Shown here: positions 12,505 to 23,468 of the stretch, piece by piece
How positions within the stretch are numbered: the first letter of the stretch is position 1
Layout: each line of letters starts with the position of its first letter
Assembly: GCF_000091045.1 (NCBI RefSeq)
Contig: NC_006686.1
Coordinates: forward strand, 409,501 to 473,500
Direction of reading: 5' to 3'
DNA: 64,000 nucleotides
Origin: Cryptococcus deneoformans JEC21
Lineage: Eukaryota > Basidiomycota > Tremellomycetes > Tremellales > Cryptococcaceae
Made by a program: the position numbers and the translations under genes
Notes under the pieces: generated by a model
The model's input: only the letters and a program-made list of their open reading frames with translations
Told to the model about the DNA's origin: nothing
Database searches by the model: none

Positions 12505-14242
12505 CCCACTGCTGCGAACCCCAAGCCCGACCCTATCGCTTCAAAGGACGCTTCCGATCATACATTTGCTGTGAAGACTGCGAACTGGGGCTGGCAGGCC
12601 TTTGCGAAAAGGGATCTCGTGTTCTTACATCCATCCGTTATGGCGGCCGACTCTTTCGTGATTGTGTGTACAATCCAAGCGCAACCTCAACCCCCGGCCG
12701 GCTTCTGGCTGGGTGTCGGGCTACAGCCTGGGCAAGGAGTGGGTGTCAATACGAGAGGTATCGGAAGCGGCGGCGGCCTTAGTGCATGGTCTACCGAACA
12801 TGGATATGGAGGAGTGGCAGGAGGTACCACGGCTGGTGGCGGGGCGCGAAAAGTTGTACCGAAAGAGTTGATCACATCTGTCGGTTCGCTGTTGGACGAT
12901 CCTTGTAAGGTTTACGGTTATGTCTTGAGATCTATGCTGACGAATTTCAGTGTACTCTGATGTCGAATTTATAATACCGTCCAGGAGGGGAATGCCGCCA
13001 AAGAAAATATATGCCATCAAGAAAATGCTCGAACGATGGGATTACTTTGAAGCAATGTTTAATGGTGGCTTTGGGGAGGAAGAAAGAGCTATTGCCGAAG
13101 ACGTGCGTATTCGTTCGTGTGGCGATGTTTTTGTTATCGCGAGTCTGACGAAACCCATAGGAGGATTATAACGATGATGAGCTCGACATACTATCCGATT
13201 CGGACATGGGAGATGAGAGTGGTATTTTTGAAGATGAGGAGGCGCCAGAGTCGCCAGAACTTGGCGGCCTTACGACCACAACCAGCCGAGCTAGCTCGAC
13301 ACCGCCACTCAACCAACACCGACATATAGCCTCATCCGACTTTACAGGTAAACCAGAAGCCGGAGACGATGATGGCGAGAAGGCAACCATACCAGGGGGC
13401 CTTGGTAACCCTGTCGAACTTGGAAACAGACAGCCTGAAGGTAATCAAGAAGGAAAAATTGACGAAGAAGGCACGATAAACAAGGAAGTCAGAGATGAGG
13501 GTCGTACGGGCAAGAAGAAGGAAGTCTTGGGACCAAAGAAGACTCGAATTGTCATTAGAGACGCTGCGTGGTGCACATGGTGGGCGCTTCTCTACTGGGT
13601 AAGCAAGACCAAGTACACAATTGGCGCCATGTTGACCAACAGATAGATCTATACCGACGTTATTTACTTTGCTCCTCTAAGCTCTTCTTTCGAGCATGAC
13701 CCCAAGAACATGGGTGCGACCGCTCCTGATACAGATTCCGAAGAGCCGCAGACTCGATTAGACTGGATTCATCGGTGGATGGCTGAGCATGATATTGACC
13801 TTCAGCCCGACCCTTCATCGTCGTCAGCTTTCTCTTCGTCATTCTACGAACTTCATCTTGGTCCCCGACCGGTCTCTGCCAAATCAATCTATCGCCTCGC
13901 CGATAAACTGGGTCTTTTACCGCTCAAACTTCGCGCTTTCCAGCATATCTGTAGCCAGCTCACAGCCCGCAATGTTCCGGCAGAAGTATTCAGCAGATTC
14001 AGCTCAACATTCGAAGACATCAGGAAGGTTGAGGTGGCGTGTTTCTTGAAGAATTGGGCTGAGATTAAGAAGAGTGAAACGATGATGCAAATCTGGAAGA
14101 ACATTAGGCATGGCAAGCATGTGGGCTTTGAAGAAGGTAAGTCGAGAGCGGTCGCTACTTGGTTCACATGAATTGCTGACAGTGCCGCGTCCCAGTTTGG
14201 CCCCTGATTGTCGGACAACTTGACTTTAAGCCTGCAGTTTGA
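11919..14242 (+). CDS. MATH-BTB protein (SPOP-like, probable CUL3 adaptor)
   Basis: The start is the ATG at 11919 (MTSVPPPYSS). The first intron appears to use a GC donor (AAG|GCAAGT). A MATH domain follows with CLEWKITGL, the TTWETLFYANSG segment, WWFKFEI and WGWQAFAKRD...DSFVIVCTI (exons from about 12090 to 12690). A Gly-rich linker leads into a BTB/POZ fold beginning LLDDPLYSDVEFIIP and KKIYAIKKMLE. About 145 acidic, charged residues interrupt it before IVIRDAAW and IYTDVIYFAPLSS complete it (about 13550-13690). A C-terminal BACK-like helical region follows. The last exon could end at 14242 (acceptor TCCCAG) or at 14223 (acceptor CTGACAG); the first gives the more protein-like tail. MATH-BTB proteins typically bring substrates to cullin-3. 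The function in fungi is inferred. Confidence 0.8.
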
Positions 14243-14544
14243 TCCTAGGGGTGCATCTTTTTGTAGCAATACTGTAATTCTCTTGACGTTTATGTATCCA
14301 CTGTGTAAAATGAGATGGAGACATCTTTGCAAGTGGATTTAAATGTTGCGGTTGACGTGTACGTGTTGGTGGCGCCGGAAACGCGTTGGACCCTGAATTT
14401 GTCCTTTTCGTCGCCAGTCGCCTTGCCGTCTTCACACTTCCTTCACCATTCTCATCTCCCGCAGCCCTTCTTTCCATCCCATCCTATCATTCTTCCCCTC
14501 TATACATCCTATTATTACATACTCCCGCTGGCGAGAGTATCAAC
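14243..14544. promoter_or_regulatory. RAD21 promoter region
   Basis: This is a roughly 300 bp spacer between the MATH-BTB gene and RAD21, both on the plus strand. It is pyrimidine-rich near the start codon and contains an ACGCGT element, listed separately. Confidence 0.5.
14381..14386. promoter_or_regulatory. ACGCGT, MluI cell-cycle box-like element
   Basis: A perfect ACGCGT sits in GGCGCCGGAAACGCGTTGG, about 160 bp upstream of the RAD21 ATG. In budding yeast ACGCGT binds MBF and drives G1/S transcription of DNA-replication and cohesin genes, including the RAD21 orthologue. A single six-base match can arise by chance; the position and gene make it plausible. Confidence 0.45.
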
Positions 14545-16800
14545 ATGATCTTGAACGAACTCATCAAGTCGGGGCCTCTGGCCAAGATCTGGCTTTCCGC
14601 TCACCAGGAACGCAAGTTGAGCAAGACTCAGGCTATGGGCGTTGACGTTGGAGAAAGCGTTGGTAAGTGATCCATTTACGGTTTTCATACAGCCATATAG
14701 GGGCTGTGAACACGTTGATGAAGCAACGATACCGAAAAGAGTGGATGCTGACACCCACTTAGAGGCAATTTTAACTCAGGACGCCGCGCTTCCTCTACGA
14801 TCGTCTGGACCCCTAATGCTCGGTGTTGTGCGAATCTACTCACGTAAAGTTGGTTATCTCTTTGATGACTGTAAGGAGGCTCGAGAACGTATCAGTTTGG
14901 TGAGTTTGAATCGACGTCTATGTTGACACGCCCGTTGATTTCTTTTGCCCCTAGGCTTTCCGGCCGGGTATCGTTGATCTTCCCGAAGACCAAGTTAGGG
15001 CCTCCCATAACGCGATCACCATCTCATCCCGTGCCGATTTCGACTTTAACGATTGGACATGGGGTCCCTCCAACTTTCTCGTCCCCCCTCAACCTTCTCA
15101 AGCCGCGGTGACCACCACCGTTCTTCCGGGTGGTCAAGCGTTTGGAGCGTTCAACTTTGGTGTCCCGCGAGCGCCTTCAATATACGGTGGATCTGAGACT
15201 GCGGCATCGAGACATGGATCGCATGACGAATTCTCAAGTCAGCTTGGTTCAAACGAATTTTCCGGCATCGACTTGGGATTGAACCTTGAGGGAGATGAGA
15301 CTATTGAATACGGTCGTGAGGTCATGACCCCGATCAGTCGGGAAGGAAGTGCATTTGCCGCGAGAGAGAGGAGTATCAGGGCAGGAACTTTAGACTTGGC
15401 TGGTTTTGGCGGGGAGGGTATTGGAGATGTACTTCCGCCCATGGCTCCGATGGACGACTATGATGTCGAGATGGCTGAGCGAATGGAGCCGTTTGAGCCC
15501 ATGGATTTGGGATTGGACTTTGAGCAGGAGATTGAGAGGGCAAGGAGAGCGAGTGAGTAAAACCCCCAACTGTTCACAGACATCTGGAAAGGACTTTGCT
15601 CATGTATATACAAAAAAGCAACCGAGTTATTAACACCTCCACCGCCCACTCCCCCACAAGAATCCATTAGCGACCTGACTCCTCGTACGGCCGCCCAGAT
15701 TTCTGCCCACCCCGCTCCCCCTGTCAAGGCGGCCAAGAAGCCTCGTCTTGTAATGCCCGATCACGAGACTGAGCTCACGCAGGAACTTTATGACCGTGCG
15801 GCCATCTTGGGTGCCGAGCACTTTATCCCTGCCAACTTGGAGCTCTTGCACTTGAACGAGATTGTGTCCGACCCTGCGTCCCACTTTTTGCCCACCCTCA
15901 AGATTGGTGGTGAGAATTGGACGGCTGTTGCCCCCTTGGGCCTTGCGCCCGAGCTTACCGAGCTCTTTGCCTTCCCCAGCAACGTTCTGCGCAAGGGCCG
16001 AGGACTCGAGGAAGCAGAGGAGGACCGACCTGCGAAGCGGGCACGTAGGGAGGGCGAGATTGAGGCTGAGGCTGAGGCTGAGGCTGAGGAAGATGTTGAG
16101 GAACAGCTGCGTCAAGCGGAAGAAGATGTGGAGGTCGTCCGCAGACACGAATTCGATGTGGGCTTTAACGCTGCTGAAGAGGCCTTTGTTCCGGCGTTTG
16201 TGGGCGACGATGGTGACTATGGGATCGGTATCGGGGATGAAATGCCGATGGAACCCATGGGCGCTTCTCCACCAGCCTTTGGAATTTCGCGTGGTCCCTC
16301 GCTCGCGCCTTCTCGCGCGGAAAGCATTGCCCGAGAAATCGAGTATGGGGGTCCTGAAGGTGACTTTACGCTCGCCATGTTTGACACTCGCTCGAGCAGG
16401 GCGGCCGAAAGTCAGCTGAGCCAGGTCCCGTCCTCGCCCAGCAGGGCCGAGTCGCAGAAAGAAGGTGCGCCTGGCAGACACACGAGTATGGCAATGGGAC
16501 TTTTGAGGAGAGAGTTGGAGGCTATCGAGGAGGAAGACAAGGTTGTTTCGTTTGAGAAACTGGCTGACAAGGTATGTGGGATTGTTTGACTGTGGGCCGT
16601 CAATCACTCATTTGTTTTTCGATATATAGGCTACTAAGCGCGCCGCGTCCGCATTCTTCTTTGAGCTGCTTTCTCTCGGTACGAGAGATTGCATCAAGCT
16701 TGAGCAGCCCGAGCCTTTCCAGGATATCAAGATCCGAGGTAAGGACAAGCTCTGGCCTTTTCCTTCCCAGACAGCGTCTCAGTTGGGGTCAGAGGTGTAA
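14545..16800 (+). CDS. RAD21: Cohesin kleisin subunit Rad21/Scc1
   Basis: This is the kleisin that closes the SMC1-SMC3 cohesin ring and is cut by separase at anaphase. The N-terminus starts at 14545 with MILNELIKSGPLAKIWLSAHQERKL-type sequence, then EAILTQDAALPLRSSGPLMLGVVRIYSRK, the SMC3-binding kleisin domain. The middle is acidic and low-complexity, including a GAGGCT repeat and SREGS and SRAES segments. The C-terminal winged helix (AASAFFFELLSLGTRDCIKLEQ...F.DIKIRG) binds SMC1. Rad21 is preferred over Rec8 because of the GPLAKIWLSAH start. The end is ambiguous. Reading through GGTAAGG gives a TAA at 16798-16800. Splicing there to the acceptor near 16839 gives a stop at 16882. It converges with SEC72. 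Confidence 0.9.
16062..16085 (+). repeat. Four GAGGCT units inside RAD21
   Basis: Four perfect hexamers encode alternating Glu-Ala in the acidic middle of Rad21. In-frame length change here would alter only a disordered linker. Confidence 0.9.
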
Positions 16801-17126
16801 ATTCGAGAATGAGTGTTTTTCTTGCTTTTGTCGATTAGGAATGGCCGCGCCCAAAGGGGTTACAGCTGGTCTGTGTAAATAGGCTGTTATCCGATGTCTA
16901 TATTGTCAGAAGGGGTCGTTTCGGAAATAAGGTTCCATATATATACATATACTTGTCGTCTTGTGTCACCACATACTCTATCCATAGCTCGCTTACTGTA
17001 ATCGAGGACGATTAAGACCATGAGATGGATTACTCGATGAATTGCAGCTACAGAAGGACTACCAGAAGGAACCTGTAGGGTATACATAGATGAATGGTAC
17101 AATGATGAGCCGTTCTTTTTCTTTTT

Positions 17127-18087
17127 TCATTGAATGGTGTCTGGGAAGGCTGCGTCCGCTTCCTTTATTTTCTCTTCAATCTCTTGGAGAAAGTTGTTCA
17201 ATTCCTTGCCCTCCGAGTTAGTGAAAGCAGTGTAAGCGCAACCTTGAGGGGAAAAGCGCACCTTGTCATTAGGCTCGTACTGCAACCCATCGATGACGGC
17301 CTGCTTTGCGTCCTCGTACCGCTCCAACCCGACCAAAGCGCGTGCTTTCCTGTTGAACAGTCAATAGCGGCTACAGACAAGCAAGATGAAAATCACTTGC
17401 CGGAAGTGTCCCTTTGTCCACGGCCTCTTGAGGTTTATGACAGTCTGCGCATCGGCAAGAGCAGCCGCCCTATGGGAAAAAAGTGTATCAGGCGCAATGC
17501 ATCGCTTGGGGTTCACGCACCATTTCCCAGAAAACGCATTGCTGGCAGAGCGGTTGCAAAGAGTGATGGCCACTTCTTCCCTTCCCAGCGCGGCCGGCTC
17601 CCAAGGCGGGCGACTGAGAGCGGCGTCGGTGGCTTTCGAGTAGAACTGCGACGCGACGTCAAACTTTTGGGCCTTGAACGCATTCTAAACAGGCGAGACG
17701 TCAGCGCCGAGAGCATACACGGGGGACACGCACGTTGCCGGCCTCTTTGAGGTTGGTGACGGCCTGAGCCCGCTGCGGGGGCGGGGCGACGTTGGGCGGC
17801 GGGGGGATGGCTTCGGCGGGGGCAAAGCGCAGGAACTGATGGAGAAAGTTGACGGGGCTAAAGTCGACTGCGCACTGGTCGCACTTTTGCTGGTCGTGGA
17901 GGCTGCAGACGACGAGTGCAAAGGACTTGCCGGCGATGTCCGGGGGGGCGTTGGCGGGGACGGCGACGGTCTTGAGGGCGTGGGCCACGTGGCTGTGTGG
18001 CAGGGCGTCGAGCAGGCTGAGGTGGGCTGCGCTGAGCGGGACGGGGGGGGCGGCCCCCGGTGGCGGGTGGGGGGTTGCGTGCGCCAT
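17127..18087 (-). CDS. SEC72: Sec72-like TPR subunit of the Sec62/Sec63 ER translocation complex
   Basis: The start is the ATG at 18085-18087 (MAHATPHPPPG). The N-terminal part has LLDALPHSHVAHAL and then KSFALVVCSLHDQQKCDQC with VDFSPVNFLHQFL. TPR units follow: AVTNLKEAGNxAFKAQKFDVA, EVAITLCNRSASN, ALADAQTVINLKRPWTKGHFRKARALVGLERYEDAKQAV and LQYEPNDKELNNFL. The stop is at 17127-17129. The mix of a CxxC-containing N-terminal domain and C-terminal TPRs fits fungal Sec72, a soluble factor that helps post-translational import into the ER. The gene has four exons. The region around its 5' half is unusually GC-rich. It shares a 261 bp promoter with the membrane-protein gene at 18349. Confidence 0.7.
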
Positions 18088-18348
18088 GGCGTGGAGACAG
18101 TTGCCGCGCACAATGGGCAGCAGCAGCGATAAATACCAGCGGGCGTGCCGGGCGGGGCACGCCGCCCGGGTAAGTGGGGGCACAAACAGCGGCGGTGACG
18201 TGCGGTGGACAGGTAAACAAACGGGCGACACCCGCTGCTCAACTCGACTCCCATCTCCCCCGTCTGCCGTCTGCACGCCGCAAAGCCACTGCCCGCACAG
18301 GCCGCCCGTCCCGCCACGCCCCCAACACCGAAGCAGCAGCACATAGCC

Positions 18349-19187
18349 ATGCCGTGAGTCACCTCCCGCCCCCGCTGATCGCCCTGACATCATCCCGCCT
18401 CCACCCCCCGCCGCCCATCCCCATACGTAAACAACACATCCGTCCCTCCAGCGTCTTCTCCGGCTCGCTCCTCAGCAAACGCAAACCCGAACTCGTGGAG
18501 ATCGGCGCAGCGCTCGGCCTGCCTACGGACGACATCCGCGTCACCGACCTCGTCAAGAGCATCCAAGCCCACCTCGACGCGAACGAGGCACAGCTCGCAT
18601 CCGACCCGACTTTTAAAGGTCTCTTCTACAAGAAGAGGTCGTGAGTGCCGTCCTGCATACTAATTCTCCCAAGCAGTCGCTTAGTCTGTATCCAGTAGCC
18701 ATGGGAACGGCGGCGGAAACGGCTCCCATACGCCTGAGAGGTCGTCCAGCCCGACGACTAGGGCGGAAATCAAAAAGCTAGAGTCAGGCGCGAGCACCGC
18801 GCGCGCTCTAACAAACAAGGCCTCTGATCGTTTACAAGAGGTCGCTGATGCCGCCAAAGTTCCCCTTCCCGAAAGCCCAGTCGCATTGTGAGTCGTCTTG
18901 CCGGGTCGCTCTCAAACCCGCAACTTATCGCGGCGATACAGGTCCAGGGTGTCGGACGCTACCCATGCCATCAGCGAGTCTGTGCAAAACGCGCTGGTGC
19001 CTGCTTCCGTTCCAAGCGGCGAAATCTCCTCCAAGCTGCAAGATATCGCTCAGCAACTCTTGCAAATCCAGCACAGGGGACAAGAGCGCGTCAACATTGG
19101 TATCCGTCATACTCGAGATGTACGTGAATGACCCGCTCTTGATTGAGCTCCATTCTAGATTGAGCTCCATTCTAACCTTGACTAGGT

Positions 19188-19241
<54 letters not shown>

Positions 19242-19353
19242 CTTGTTGGGCCATGTCCTCCCATTCTACAACTATACGTATTTCTTCCCGCCTATCCCCG
19301 GTAAGAGCGGCACCCTCTCCAGCCTCGTGCACAGCTTGTTTTCCTGGTCTCCA

Positions 19354-19392
<39 letters not shown>

Positions 19393-19515
19393 CTTGTGAG
19401 CAGTGAACTTTGGGGTGCCATCGCGTGGTGGGTTTTCTCGACTGTTCTCCCTCCACTTGCTTTGTCCACCGTCGTGTCATTCGTCCCACAAAAGGGAGTT
19501 CACAGGCACAATACT

Positions 19516-19550
<35 letters not shown>

Positions 19551-19710
19551 TTTGTGTCCATGTCTAAACCTAATAATTCTAAACCTAATAATTCTCGCAG
19601 AGACCCATCTCCCCCAGCCCACACCGGACCCCTTGGTCTTTGCCTTGTCCCGTCTCGCCATTTTGGTCCTTCCCCTGACATCTGCCGCCCCTACATCCTT
19701 GGTAGACGCC

Positions 19711-19754
<44 letters not shown>

Positions 19755-19794
19755 CCTCTTTGCCGGTCTTATCTTGGCAGCAAAGCTCGCATAG
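18349..19794 (+). CDS. Membrane protein with N-terminal SAP/HeH-like segment
   Basis: I do not recognise an orthologue. The first exon encodes only Met-Pro (ATG 18349-18351, donor GTGAGT). About 370 residues follow. Residues 10-60 (KRKPELVEIGAALGLP, then VTDLVKSIQAHL) look like a SAP or helix-extension-helix fold. A Ser-rich linker and two amphipathic helices follow (TARALTNKASDRLQEVADAAK, HAISESVQNAL). Then come about four hydrophobic segments: ITALSAELLFLLGHVLPF, AIAWWVFSTVLPPLALSTVV, LSRLAILVLPLTS and ALGAALFAGLILAA. A SAP/HeH-like head before membrane helices is the layout of Heh1/Src1 inner nuclear membrane proteins, but the helix number and lack of an MSC domain differ. The stop is at 19792-19794. 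Confidence 0.75.
19141..19174 (+). repeat. 17 bp tandem duplication within an intron
   Basis: Two adjacent copies of gattgagctccattcta lie in the 66 nt intron 19120-19185. The second copy runs straight into the CTAAC that is the likely branch site. Confidence 0.9.
19564..19593 (+). repeat. 15 bp tandem duplication within the next intron
   Basis: Two adjacent copies of ctaaacctaataatt lie just upstream of the acceptor at 19600. Each copy carries CTAAA/CTAAT branch-like sequences. Confidence 0.9.
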
Positions 19795-20260
19795 ACGGCC
19801 CAAGTCATTTTTTTTTTATTCAAATATCCAAGCAGCCGGATTTTCATGTTCTTGTCAAGTTGACCAGTCTCCTACCTACTTGGCTTTTTTTTATACTTTT
19901 TTTCCAAACCTGTTGTTCTGTCTTGTCTTGCGATTGCTTCCCTTATTTCGACCCATGTCTTCAATGTTAATTCCTTTCATCGACGGTGTCGGTGTCGATG
20001 CGTGTGTGTGGGTGTGGCACGGCAATTGGGGCTTTGAGGATACTCGAGACATGTATAATATCGCGCTTCCTTTCGCTACACCCATTGAATCTTGCATACA
20101 GGGGTGAAAAAAAAAAATGCCAACATTCAATCAGACTATACAAAATGCTTGGATTCAAATTAATAACCCGCAGCTATACCGTTCTTTCTAGAATCGCTCG
20201 ACGCAAATATATGTCCATCCTCTAGCACAATCGCTTGCACTGTGAATCGTACATCAGTCT
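19795..20260. other. Convergent intergenic region, 3' ends of membrane-protein gene and GGT
   Basis: These 466 bp hold two 3' UTRs. T- and A-rich tracts (19808-19818 and a run of A near 20106) are consistent with 3' end signals. No gene is seen. Confidence 0.5.
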
Positions 20261-20573
20261 TCATATTCTCTTTTCTCTTTTCGAAAAGAGCCCACCTTCA
20301 GAAATACCAATATTCACGTCAAACTCCCCGATCTTATGACCCCTCTCCTTCAACCCCTTGACAACCTCTTCATCCACCCCCTCCGGCCCCACCTCCATAG
20401 TAGTCAGATCCGGCACTATCTGGTTATGCACCCTGTACGCTTCGATCGACTGGGAGATACCAAGCCCTGAAAAGAGGTTCAACAAGACTTGGGCGACGGA
20501 CGGGAATATGCGGGAACCGCCTGAACCGCCGACGACGGCGTATAAAGAGGGAGAAGGGGATGAGCCGGTGGCG

Positions 20574-20611
<38 letters not shown>

Positions 20612-22082
20612 TCTGCGGATCAAAAAACAAATTAGCAAGATGGGATAGGGTGGGATGGACGGGTTGACTTACTTTTTGCCGGGCGCGGGGTAGTTCCACG
20701 GACTGGGCCATAAACCGAATGCGTCGGGTGCGCCGGGGACAGCGAAATCATCTATGGGTCGAATGGGATTCAATCAGCGTTCCGACGACAACACTTATTG
20801 CTTTTTTTTGGCGGCGGCGGCGGCGGTCAAGCCAAAGCCCCCGCCCCACGTCCCACTTACCCTGCTCGTCGTTGAAGATGATACCAGTTTTAGGATCCAT
20901 AACGTGGCTTCCCCAAATAAGATTGATCTACACTTTGGTCAGATCTCTTTTTTTTTCTTCTTTTTTCAAAGTGCTTTGGCGCTAGGTAGCGGGTACGACT
21001 CACCGTCGAGGTAACACTTGCCGCTCCGCCCCATTTGTCTACAACGCTAAGGTGGGTAGTCCCGTGGTCGATAGGGGTATCGTACTGAAGCCCGTAATAA
21101 TCGGCAGAGTGTGTCTCATTCTGTTTCCCCACCCCCGCCCGCCCGCCAAAAAATAATCAGTTGGTAAACAATTCCATGGGAAAAGGGGGACGATCGAACG
21201 ATCGACTCACATCTGTAATTTTTTCTCTAATCTCATTAGCCCATTCCTTGGTATAAACTTCCTCAAGCCTCTTCCTGTCCTCGGCAAAAGCGGGATCCGT
21301 CACCCAGGATCTAGCTCCGAAAGCGAATTTGAGCGCCTCAATGAAACGATGGAGGTTGAGAGGGTTTTTGAGACCGTTGTTGGAAGTAATATTCAGCGGC
21401 TCAAGGATGTTGAGCAGACCGAGCATGATCCCGCCGGAAGAAGGCGCAGAGGTCGTGTAAATCTCTTTGGACATGAAGGTGGAGTGGATCGCAGGGTAAG
21501 AAAGCGCTTTAAATGATTGAAGCTATAGATGGGTATAACCCCCAATATCAGGAACGATTAATGTATATATATGATTATGAACGATTAATGAAACTCACAT
21601 CATCCAAAGTCATGACACCGCCGGCCTTGGCAATCGTCTTTACGCTGCTCTCAGCAATCTCGCCCTGATAAAATGCACTAGCGCCCTCTTCTGCAATCTT
21701 CTTCAAAGTCTTGCCATAGTTCAACCTCTGGATAAAGTCGCCCTCCACAAGCAAGGGCCCGCGGGGAGCATATACTGCAGACCAAGTGGGTGAGGATAGC
21801 ATAAAGTCGCCAAAAAGCTATGGAGGTCTCAGATCAAGCTGTGGTATTAGCAAAGAAGAAGAAGAATGTCACCTACACGAAGACGCCTCGCAAGTTCACG
21901 GGATACACGCCATCCCTTGGCCAGTTCCGCTACAGGCATAACTACATCCTTCCAAGGTAAAGTCCCGTAAAGTTTATGCGCTGAGAGGGTGCGATAAACG
22001 ATAAGCGGAAAAGAAAAAAAGCATAAAATATGGTTTGAAGATAATATTACACATACCAGCCTCTAATCCTCTAAGCTCTCCC

Positions 22083-22120
<38 letters not shown>

Positions 22121-22171
22121 CCTTCCCGCCTTGTGAGTCCCGTACGTATCCTTCTCACAGTTCGAAGGGCA

Positions 22172-22203
<32 letters not shown>

Positions 22204-22387
22204 TTTCCTCCAGCTCACCATCATACCCAATATCACGTAGCGCTTGATCCTTTACCTCGTGCGTCTCTGGTACGCGGACAACCATGAAGCCGCCTCCACC
22301 GATACCTGAAGAAAAAGCATTCAGGAGACCGATACAGAGAGTTGTAGTGATGGCAGCATCGACAGCCGAACCATTCTTGTCTTGCAT

Positions 22388-22420
<33 letters not shown>

Positions 22421-22800
22421 TTCAGAAGCGACGGCAGCGGTCGTGGCGTTGATAAGATACGCGTCGTTCCTAGGGAGACCGGTGGGCTGAGGCAGTTGTT
22501 AGTTACGGTTTGCATAAAATCAGCCGCTGGGAGCACAAGACGCACAGGAGGTAATGTCCACACCGGAGGTACCATGGGCATATCCCCGGCATCCCCTTTT
22601 ATAGACCAGTTCCTGGAGAATAGGGCTCCGAAAACCATGCCGACGAGTACTAATAGACAGTACATCATCCATTGGCCCATCTTCTCTTCTTGCTGCAGCG
22701 GTTGACGAGGATATTTGGGATTGGTGCCATACCCCCCGTTCCCATCCGCACTTAATTCGCTTTCTGAATGGGCAGAGGCCGGGGAGACAAACTGGTCATG

Positions 22801-22851
<51 letters not shown>

Positions 22852-22956
22852 CGGGGAGGGTGTTGGTGGTCCTGTGGTACCGGCTTCGAGGGAGGGGGAC
22901 GCAAGGAGCGGGGCGTTCTCATCGTGGTTGGGCGGGGAAGCGGCAATGGGCGGCAT
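20261..22956 (-). CDS. Gamma-glutamyltransferase (gamma-glutamyltranspeptidase)
   Basis: This enzyme transfers or hydrolyses the gamma-glutamyl group of glutathione and is normally at the cell or vacuolar membrane. The predicted product is a type II membrane protein. It has a roughly 95-residue cytoplasmic Pro-rich N-terminus and one helix (MMYCLLVLVGMVFGALF). The catalytic fold follows: NGSAVDAAITTTLCIGLLNAFSSGIGGGGFMVV, VGGLAIGVPGELRGLE, PSSGGIMLG and the nucleophile segment IDHGTTHLSVVD, where the first Thr after Gly is the usual autocleavage site. PATGSSPSPSLYAVVGGSGG lies near the C-terminus. The preferred start is the ATG at 22954-22956 (G at -3). An in-frame ATG at 23083-23085 would add 43 residues. 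It is divergent from the SSADH gene. Confidence 0.92.
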
Positions 22957-23244
22957 AGCGAGGGCAGAGGGAGGAGGGAAGCGGGAAATGGAGACATTAT
23001 GGACAGCCGACGGAAGATGACTACTCAAAACGTGTCGGGTCGGCACCCGGCGATGGGAGATCGGCCATCTCCGCTCGGAGATCATTCAATCAATAATCAT
23101 CAGGATCGTGATCGGTTAATTTGATTCCGCTGCGTGTAAGCGACGCAGGTTAACCGAATCCACCTCGATATCTCCCCCTGCTGACTACAATGGAGCGCCC
23201 CAAGTTATTTAAAACTCTACGAGCTTTTCCTCTCAACAAAAGAC

Positions 23245-23418
23245 ATGCCAATAAGATCGCCCACTTCTCTTTCCCTCAAAAGATCCAGCCACTTCACAAC
23301 TGCCACACGACGACTGCACACTTCCACACCTACCCTCATCGCTGCTGCCTCTCTCTCCAAAAAGCTCCAACGTTTCAGCCCTCAGCTCACGCCCCGCCTT
23401 CTTGCACCAAACGGATCG

Positions 23419-23468
<50 letters not shown>

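Noticed and set aside
15630..16607. 325-codon minus-strand open frame
   Set aside because: Antisense to RAD21 exons that have clear kleisin content; no motif of its own.
17701..18393. 230-codon minus-strand open frame and overlapping plus-strand frames
   Set aside because: The region is GC-rich and so poor in stops. Part of the minus frame is the real SEC72 exon, but the upstream extension past the ATG at 18087 runs through the divergent promoter and uses a frame that lacks conserved content.
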